Shown here: in pieces, positions 59,150-64,000 of the stretch
How positions within the stretch are numbered: the stretch's first letter is position 1
How the letters are laid out: every line of letters starts with the position of its first letter
NCBI GenBank assembly: GCA_050945755.1
Contig: JBMNTN010000003.1
Location: 1-64,000, forward strand
DNA: 64,000 nucleotides
Direction of reading: 5' to 3'
DNA from: JAQVXR01 sp050945755
GTDB taxonomy: Bacteria; Bacillota; Dehalobacteriia; Dehalobacteriales; Dehalobacteriaceae
The notes under the pieces: model-generated
The model's input: only the letters and a program-made list of their open reading frames with translations
Databases searched by the model: none
Told to the model about the DNA's origin: nothing
Position numbers and translations under genes: made by a program

Positions 59150-60529
59150 CTATTCTCTATTACCTTCTTTTTTTCTGGCCGCCCATTCTGAGATGTTCAC
59201 CTGTTTTGCCCTGCCCACAGCCAGAGCATAATCAGGAACTTTTTTTGTAATGGTAGAACCTGCACCAATTACAGCCCCTTCCCCAACCTCCGCTGGAGCC
59301 ACTAAATTAGTATTACTGCCAATAAAAGCGCCATCATGTATTTTGGTCGGATGTTTCCTTTTTCCATCATAATTACAGGTTATCGTTCCACAACCGATAT
59401 TAACGTCTTTACCAACTTGTGCATCACCCACATAACTCAGGTGCGGCACCTTACTGCCTTCGCCAATTACCGAATTTTTTATTTCTACAAAATCACCCAC
59501 CTTAACACGCTCAACCAATTTGGTCCCCGGGCGAAGATATGCAAAAGGACCAATAGTACAGTTTTCCCCAACTATAGACTCGATGATAACCGAGCGATTA
59601 ACATGGGCATGGTTAAAAATTTGACAATCTGAAAGATCAGAAAAGGGGCCGATTATACACCCGCTGCCTATTCTTGTCCGACCTCGAATAAAAGTAAATG
59701 GTTCGATAATAGTGTCAGGGTCTATTTCAACTTCAGTATCAATAAAAGCAGTATTGGGGTCAACCACCGTTACCCCGCTTTCCATTAATTGTATTACTTT
59801 CCGCATGCGCAGTATTTTTTCGGCTTCAGCAAGTTGAACCCTACTGTTTATTCCTAGGGTTTCCTGATAGTCCTCGGCCATAAATGCATTAACTTTTAAG
59901 CCCTGGGAAACAAAAAATGCCACTGTGTCCGTAAGATAGTATTCCCCCTGAGCATTATTAACTGTAATTTTATTTACCGCTTCCTTTAACCACTTGAGGT
60001 CAAAACAATAAGTCCCCGTATTTATTTCATCCACTGCCAATTCATGTGGCAGGGCATCTTTCTGTTCCACAATCCGGTCCACACTGGAATCCGGTTTTCT
60101 GATGATTCTCCCGTAGCCATAAGGATTTGAAATTTTCGCGGATAGTATAGTACATACTGCCCCTGATGTAAAATGCGCTTTCAAAAGTTTATCAAAAGTA
60201 TCCTTCGTAATAAGAGGGGTATCCCCGCAGGCAACCAGTACGGTACCATTGCTTTCTTTAATTGCAGGCAAGGCAACCATCACAGCATGCCCGGTTCCTA
60301 ATTGCTGTTCCTGTATCACATATTCGGTTTTGTCACCAAGTGCATTCTTTACCTTTTCGGCTTCATGTCCCACAACAGTGACAACTTTTTCAATTTCCGC
60401 TTGCCGGACAGCGTCAAGAACGTGTTCCACCATAAATTTGCCCCCTACTTTGTGCAGTACTTTCGGCAAATCCGATTTCATTCTTGTTCCTTTGCCCGCT
60501 GCCAGAATCAATGCTGTTACAAAAGGCAA
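59150..60529 (-). CDS. glmU: bifunctional N-acetylglucosamine-1-phosphate uridyltransferase / glucosamine-1-phosphate acetyltransferase
   Basis: A 459-residue enzyme making UDP-GlcNAc for peptidoglycan. The N-terminal pyrophosphorylase begins LILAAGKGTRMKSDLPKVLH, and the C-terminal half from about 250 is a left-handed beta helix with hexapeptide repeats, including GTITCNYDGKRKH and the histidine used for acetyl transfer. TTG start preceded by GGAGGAGG. In the conserved spoVG-glmU-prs order. Confidence 0.97.
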   Translation of the reverse strand: MPFVTALILAAGKGTRMKSDLPKVLHKVGGKFMVEHVLDAVRQAEIEKVVTVVGHEAEKVKNALGDKTEYVIQEQQLGTGHAVMVALPAIKESNGTVLVACGDTPLITKDTFDKLLKAHFTSGAVCTILSAKISNPYGYGRIIRKPDSSVDRIVEQKDALPHELAVDEINTGTYCFDLKWLKEAVNKITVNNAQGEYYLTDTVAFFVSQGLKVNAFMAEDYQETLGINSRVQLAEAEKILRMRKVIQLMESGVTVVDPNTAFIDTEVEIDPDTIIEPFTFIRGRTRIGSGCIIGPFSDLSDCQIFNHAHVNRSVIIESIVGENCTIGPFAYLRPGTKLVERVKVGDFVEIKNSVIGEGSKVPHLSYVGDAQVGKDVNIGCGTITCNYDGKRKHPTKIHDGAFIGSNTNLVAPAEVGEGAVIGAGSTITKKVPDYALAVGRAKQVNISEWAARKKEGNRE

Positions 60530-60579
60530 GTGACCGGCCTCCTCCTATCAGTTAATATTTGGTAATATCTCTCTGGAAA

Positions 60580-60604
60580 AAGTAATGGAGCAGTTAAGTG
60601 CTCC
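60580..60604 (-). terminator. candidate terminator after spoVG
   Basis: Stem GGAGCA/TGCTCC with a six-base loop (60587-60604). On the minus strand it is followed by ATTACTTTTT, a weak T tract. Confidence 0.5.
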
Positions 60605-60630
60605 AAAAAAGTGAATAAATTCTTTTTAAC

Positions 60631-60903
60631 TTAAGATGCTTCTTGTTCTGCAAGCACTTCCTGGTATTTATCCAATACTTTTGATTGAATAATATCACGG
60701 GCTTGCTGGGAAATGGGATGGGCAATATCCCGAAACTCACCTGCCGGAGTCTTCCGGCTTGGCATCGCTACAAACAAACCGTTTTGACCGTCAACTACTT
60801 TTACATCATGCACAACAAAAGCATCATCAATAGTAACAGAGACAATTGCCTTCATTTTTCCCTCCGAGAGGATCTTTCTCACGCGCACATCAGTTACGTT
60901 CAT
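60631..60903 (-). CDS. spoVG: septation regulator SpoVG
   Basis: A 90-residue RNA/DNA-binding regulator. MNVTDVRVRKILSEGKMKAIVSVTIDDAFVVHDVKVVDG and MPSRKTPAGEFRDIAHPIS are near-identical to the family. It affects septation and other post-exponential functions. A perfect sigma-H promoter lies upstream. Confidence 0.97.
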   Translation of the reverse strand: MNVTDVRVRKILSEGKMKAIVSVTIDDAFVVHDVKVVDGQNGLFVAMPSRKTPAGEFRDIAHPISQQARDIIQSKVLDKYQEVLAEQEAS

Positions 60904-60950
60904 TCCCTCACCACCCTTCTTTTATGCACAAGCTCTTTTAGATATTCTCT

Positions 60951-60979
60951 TAATTCTATGTTTACCATAAAATTCCTTC
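60951..60979 (-). promoter_or_regulatory. sigma-H promoter of spoVG
   Basis: On the minus strand GAAGGAATT (60971-60979), 11 bases, ATAGAATTA (60951-60959). This fits the sigma-H pattern RnAGGAwww-N11/12-RnnGAATww at every defined position. spoVG is the classic sigma-H gene in B. subtilis. Confidence 0.85.
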
Positions 60980-61040
60980 CACTTTAAGTAAATTTCCAAA
61001 ATCTCCCCTAAATATACACCACTATGTAAAATAAATACCA

Positions 61041-61910
61041 TCATTTATTTTTATTGTTGCGTTTTTCAAGAAGGTCACCTTTATTTTCTTCCGCTCTCTC
61101 GCTCCCTGCAGGTTCGATAATTATCCCTTTATGAGACTCATCAATTGTAATCAGCTCCAAAAGCGAATAATAATCCCGTACCAACTTTTCTCCCGGTTCC
61201 CGGGTAGCAACCACTACTCCCGTTCCGATCACAGGTGCATTAAATTCTCCCATCAATTCTTGCATTCCCTTGGCTGTACCGCCGCCTTTCATAAAATCAT
61301 CAATGATTAAAACCCGTGAACCCTCTGGCAGTGCCCTACGCGACAAAGACATTGTTTGAATTCGCCTGGTGGACCCTGATATATAATTTATACTCACCGA
61401 AGACCCTTCAGTAACCCGGCTGGCATCTCTTATAATAATAAGGGGTACATTAAAGGCTCGAGCAGTCATTAGAGCAGGAGGTATTCCTTTAGTTTCCATT
61501 GTAACAATATAATCGGGATGGGCATCTTTAAATTGCGTATAAAAAATTTCTCCTATTCGGCAAACAGTTTTTGGGTCATAAATAATATCAGTCATATAAA
61601 CAAAACCACCGGGAATTATGCGCTCAGGATCGCTAAGTACTAAAGCCAGTTCCTGCAAAAAGGAAAACGTAGTATCGCTTTCTTGCGTGGGCTGATATTT
61701 TACACCCCCCGCTGCCCCGGCTATGGAAGCGAGCTCACCTAATGAAAATTGTCCCAATACTTCTTTAACAATAGATAAATCTTCGCTGATGGTACTTTTG
61801 GCAGCCCCTGTAATTTCCCCTAAATCGGTAAGTGAAAACAAAACATTCGGGTTTCTTGTCAGTAGTGTAGACAAAAACACCAAACGATCCGCTCTTTTTA
61901 TTTTTTCCAT
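61041..61910 (-). CDS. purR: purine operon repressor PurR
   Basis: A 289-residue Gram-positive PurR: an N-terminal winged helix (about 1-75) followed by a phosphoribosyltransferase-like domain that senses PRPP through the motif VLIIDDFMKGGGTAKGM. It represses purine synthesis genes. The tail (about 265-289) is charged and low in complexity. It is the first gene of the conserved purR-spoVG-glmU-prs series in the window, divergent from the M-box unit. Confidence 0.95.
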   Translation of the reverse strand: MEKIKRADRLVFLSTLLTRNPNVLFSLTDLGEITGAAKSTISEDLSIVKEVLGQFSLGELASIAGAAGGVKYQPTQESDTTFSFLQELALVLSDPERIIPGGFVYMTDIIYDPKTVCRIGEIFYTQFKDAHPDYIVTMETKGIPPALMTARAFNVPLIIIRDASRVTEGSSVSINYISGSTRRIQTMSLSRRALPEGSRVLIIDDFMKGGGTAKGMQELMGEFNAPVIGTGVVVATREPGEKLVRDYYSLLELITIDESHKGIIIEPAGSERAEENKGDLLEKRNNKNK

Positions 61911-62060
61911 GTTCCCTGCCCCCGCGCTCTCTATGTTGTCCGAATATTATCCCCCTGTTTTCCTTTAATATTCATTTTCTACACAGAAAAGGAAAAACCT
62001 GCAGAAATTTTAGAAGATTTCCCTTGCCTCTCCTTCAAAGAAATATTCCCTTAGCCTTAC

Positions 62061-62089
62061 TTCCCAAACGCCGTTTCTTACTATATAAT
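62061..62089 (+). promoter_or_regulatory. promoter of the M-box/corA unit
   Basis: TTCCCA (62061-62066), 17-base spacer, TATAAT (62084-62089) on the plus strand. The -10 is perfect and the -35 is weak. The transcript would begin just before the M-box. Confidence 0.55.
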
Positions 62090-62107
62090 AATATAGTGTA
62101 ATGAATA

Positions 62108-62262
62108 ACTCCCGTTAGGTGAGGTTACTATACAAAAATATGCTACTGCCCTGAAACATCGAGAGATGCCAAAGGGTTAGCAGGCAACATCGGACTAAGG
62201 TGTTACCTAATGTAGCTGGAATTAAACCTACGTTGTATAGAGCCAAAACTGCACGAGGGGGA
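62108..62262 (+). ncRNA. M-box (ykoK) magnesium riboswitch
   Basis: The hallmark conserved segments occur in order: GTTAGGTGAGG, ATGCTACTGCCC, GAGAGATGCC, GGGTTAGCAGG, CTAAGGTG, AATGTAGCTGG, then GTATAGAGCCAAAACTGCACGAGG closing the first stem. M-boxes bind Mg2+ and, when loaded, allow terminator formation. The downstream gene is a CorA-type transporter, the expected target class. Confidence 0.95.
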
Positions 62263-62281
62263 AATAACATTGTTTGTTGTT

Positions 62282-62312
62282 CCTCGCTCGTCATTAAAGC
62301 GAGGATTTTTTA
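62282..62312 (+). terminator. expression-platform terminator of the M-box
   Basis: Stem CCTCGCT/AGCGAGG (62282-62288 with 62298-62304) followed by ATTTTTT. Its 5' arm can instead pair with the 3' strand of the M-box closing stem (CGAGG with CCTCG), giving the usual switch. Confidence 0.85.
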
Positions 62313-62329
62313 TTACTGGAGGTGGTTGA

Positions 62330-62419
62330 ATGGACAGTGGGCCTTATGGAAGTACCCCAGAAAAATTAATAAGGCGGAGGTTGGACCAGATCAATCACCT
62401 ACAAAAGGTCGCCTCCTAA
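62330..62419 (+). CDS. short upstream ORF between the M-box and corA
   Basis: A 29-residue peptide (MDSGPYGSTPEK... ending LQKVAS) with a strong GGAGGTGGTTGA ribosome binding site and an ATG start. Its stop codon lies in the loop of CCTCC-TAA-GGAGG (62412-62424), where GGAGG is the corA ribosome binding site. It could be a regulatory leader peptide that couples translation to corA, or a small protein. No family is recognised. Confidence 0.5.
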   Translation: MDSGPYGSTPEKLIRRRLDQINHLQKVAS

Positions 62420-62424
62420 GGAGG
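62412..62424 (+). promoter_or_regulatory. hairpin masking the corA ribosome binding site
   Basis: CCTCC (62412-62416) and GGAGG (62420-62424) form a 5-bp stem with the uORF stop TAA as loop. The same CCTCC can pair with an upstream GGAGG (62376-62380), extended by GACC/GGTC, which would free the corA site. Confidence 0.45.
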
Positions 62425-62431
62425 GATTAAT

Positions 62432-63352
62432 GTGATTAATATCTACCTTAGCGTTAACGATGAACTTGTACAAATAAAATCCCCGGAAAAAGGCGCTTGG
62501 ATAAACATTATCAACCCTAGTGAAGAAGAGTTAGAACATGCAGCAGCAATCACCGGTATTTTTTATGACTTCCTCAAATATCCTCTGGATGATGAGGAAC
62601 GTCCTCGCGTAGAGATTGAGGATAACCAATTGTTAATTATACTAAACGTGCCTATAATTTATCAAGCTTCAGTAATGTATGATACCATCCCCCTGGGTAT
62701 TATCATCACAAACGATTATATTACAACCATTTGCCTACAAAACATTGATATTGTGACAGATTTTGCTAAAGGAAAAGTAAAAGGAATGGCTACCTATAAA
62801 AAGACCCGTTTTGTATTTCAATTAATGCAAAAAGCTTCCATTCTTTACTTAAAATACTTACGCGAAATCAACAAAAAAACTGATGAAATTGAGTTAAAAC
62901 TTCATAAGTCTATGCGGAATCAAGAACTAATCAGCCTGCTGGATTTAGAAAAAAGCTTAGTCTATTTTTCCACCTCTCTGCGCTCAAACGAGAAAGTTAT
63001 GGAGAAGCTACTACGCACCTTAAAAATGTATGAGGAAGATCACGATCTATTGGAAGATGTCATCATTGAAAACAAACAGGCAATTGAGATGGCTGATATT
63101 TACAGTAATATTTTGAGCAGTACTATGTCGTCATTTGCTTCTATCATTTCCAATAATTTAACCATTGTCATGAAATTTTTGGCCGCTATTACGATCGTTG
63201 TCTCCCTGCCTACCATGGTTGCAAGCTTTTTTGGCATGAATGTTTCTTTGCCTTTTGAAAATACACCCCATGGGTTTTTGATTGTATTGGGTATTTCTAC
63301 AGCTTTATCCGGACTAAGCATTTGGTACCTCATTAAACGAAATGTGTTTTGA
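62432..63352 (+). CDS. corA: CorA-family magnesium transporter
   Basis: A 306-residue CorA/MIT-family channel. A large cytoplasmic N-terminal domain (about 1-240) is followed by two C-terminal transmembrane helices (about 248-268 and 282-302), with the invariant GMN in FFGMNVSLPF between them. GTG start preceded by AAGGAGGG. It lies under M-box control, so it should be made when cytosolic Mg2+ is low. Confidence 0.94.
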   Translation: MINIYLSVNDELVQIKSPEKGAWINIINPSEEELEHAAAITGIFYDFLKYPLDDEERPRVEIEDNQLLIILNVPIIYQASVMYDTIPLGIIITNDYITTICLQNIDIVTDFAKGKVKGMATYKKTRFVFQLMQKASILYLKYLREINKKTDEIELKLHKSMRNQELISLLDLEKSLVYFSTSLRSNEKVMEKLLRTLKMYEEDHDLLEDVIIENKQAIEMADIYSNILSSTMSSFASIISNNLTIVMKFLAAITIVVSLPTMVASFFGMNVSLPFENTPHGFLIVLGISTALSGLSIWYLIKRNVF

Positions 63353-63384
63353 AATAATCTTATTCATTTTATAAATAGCACACT

Positions 63385-63411
63385 AAAGGCGCAACTTCAT
63401 GTTGCGCCTTT
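63385..63411. terminator. bidirectional hairpin terminator after corA
   Basis: A perfect 11-bp stem AAAGGCGCAAC/GTTGCGCCTTT with a five-base loop between the convergent corA and nucleotidyltransferase genes. It ends in TTT on either strand without a long T tract. Confidence 0.65.
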
Positions 63412-63510
63412 AACTATCAAAAAAAGATCTTTAATTGTTTCCCAATATTGCCACCTAACTTATGTGCCCTTCCTAGGGAATAGCACTTTTTTAACTAACT
63501 GAAAAAAGCT

Positions 63511-64000
63511 TCAAAGTTGCGCCTTCTTAGCCAGTTTTTCCCTTACCAGCAAAAGATCACCCGGTTTATCTACATCAATACCCACTTCCGGATAAGGAGA
63601 AATAATTACCGCTCCTTTAATCCCAAAAATATTTGAAACTTTGGCTTCCGCCTCTTTAAGGGTTAAGGACCGCAATAAAAACTTCAGCAAAAAAGACCAT
63701 CCGACCAGTCTGGCTAAGGCCAGGGGGGATTTTCGTTTCTCAACAAAAGACTCTGCTTTTCCGGCACAGCTTTTTACTACTTGAGGGTTAATCATAAATA
63801 GATTTCCTCCGGTAAAAGTCCCCTCCCTAAATTTAATGTACGTTCTTTTTGCTCCTGGGTATAACCTTTCATTTGCTTCCTTGGGTACAACCGGGTAATA
63901 AACATCCGCCTGTTGTCGGGAGCACTGCTTAATAAAGTGAGCTAAGGAATTAGGCGTTAGTAACGGAATATCTGAAGTAGCCACAAGAACATTGTTCGAA
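63511..64000 (-). CDS. nucleotidyltransferase (MobA-like NTP transferase), partial
   Basis: The 3' part (about 163 codons visible) of a gene whose start lies beyond the right edge; the frame stays open to base 64000 as SNNVLVATSDIPLLTP. ATSDIPLL corresponds to the metal-binding strand of MobA-like NTP transferases. The C-terminus includes GIDVDKPGDLLLVREKL, also typical. Members transfer a nucleotidyl group to a sugar phosphate or cofactor; the substrate here is unknown. The GTG at 63984 is an internal codon, not the start. Confidence 0.8.
   Translation of the reverse strand, partial: SNNVLVATSDIPLLTPNSLAHFIKQCSRQQADVYYPVVPKEANERLYPGAKRTYIKFREGTFTGGNLFMINPQVVKSCAGKAESFVEKRKSPLALARLVGWSFLLKFLLRSLTLKEAEAKVSNIFGIKGAVIISPYPEVGIDVDKPGDLLLVREKLAKKAQL

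Noticed and set aside
61931..61950. TTCGG-containing element upstream of purR resembling a PurBox half-site
   Set aside because: Only the core matches and no second, properly oriented box is visible; too weak to list as an operator.
62200..62430. 76-codon plus-strand ORF across the M-box and terminator
   Set aside because: It runs through the riboswitch and its terminator stem and has no ribosome binding site; the shorter 29-codon ORF at 62330 has one.
63389..63411. Long stem after corA as an operator or attachment site
   Set aside because: It lies between convergent genes and is best explained as a shared terminator.
1..64000. CRISPR arrays, insertion sequences, integrases, phage genes or restriction systems
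   Set aside because: I looked for regularly spaced direct repeats, transposase or integrase motifs and terminal repeats and saw none. The CotS island has no mobility gene or tRNA-derived attachment repeat visible, although tRNA genes lie near one end.

Overview
This window looks like a low-to-mid-GC, endospore-forming Firmicute, most likely a clostridial or Peptococcaceae-type anaerobe. The evidence is the set of sporulation genes (spoIIE, spoVG, spoVT, yabP, yabQ, a spoIID-like gene, CotS-family genes), Firmicutes-type promoters and strong GGAGG ribosome binding sites, PurR, RqcP and an M-box riboswitch. Species cannot be named from the sequence. Nearly everything is on the minus strand. Read in that direction, the gene order is the conserved block that lies close to the replication origin in Bacillus and Clostridia: purR-spoVG-glmU-prs-pth-mfd-prsA-spoVT-mazG-hup-rqcP-spoIID-like-yabP-yabQ-divIC-S1 protein-ppx, then spoIIE-tilS-ftsH-ndk, the folate and pantothenate genes, birA-bioY, coaX-dusB, greA-lysS. 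At the left edge there are three tandem strong promoters pointing out of the window, very probably those of an rRNA operon, which is what follows lysS in B. subtilis.

Layout. 1-6980: rRNA-type promoters, lysS, greA, a three-gene operon (regulator, quinate-dehydrogenase-like protein, acyl-ACP-reductase-like protein), dusB, coaX. 7082-9774: azlCD, bioY and birA, the last two each with a BirA-type operator. 10011-14407: a metal-exporting P-type ATPase with its ArsR-type repressor, a membrane-anchored D-aminoacylase-like amidohydrolase and a small membrane protein. 14562-18578: panD-panC, folK-folB-folP and an HD protein. 18893-21048: an orphan PTS EIIC-like transporter, a NiaR-like repressor and a hotdog thioesterase. 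21286-28324: ndk, ftsH, tilS, spoIIE and two tRNAs.

29643-45000 is the distinctive part. It is a spore-surface island with six CotS-like kinase-fold proteins, two GT4 glycosyltransferases, a SpoVID/SipL-like LysM protein, a TIM-barrel protein and a phosphoesterase, preceded by phosphomannomutase and mannose-1-phosphate guanylyltransferase genes that could supply GDP-mannose. Two of the six kinase-like proteins have lost catalytic residues, one of them is fused to a GH18-like domain that has also lost catalytic acids, and the first gene of the island appears frameshifted in a G run.

45171-61910 is the conserved cell-division, sporulation, repair and envelope block. It includes a recognisable sigma-H promoter before spoVG, a sigma-G promoter before spoVT, and a helically phased DnaA-box cluster in front of the divIC operon. 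62084-63352 is a magnesium-responsive unit: M-box riboswitch, intrinsic terminator, a short upstream ORF and a CorA-type transporter. The right edge cuts a nucleotidyltransferase gene.

Candidates I would look at first: the CotS/glycosyltransferase island with its pseudoenzymes, the M-box plus uORF double switch, the DnaA-box array at divIC, and the acyl-ACP-reductase-like operon with its paired TGTGCACA palindromes.
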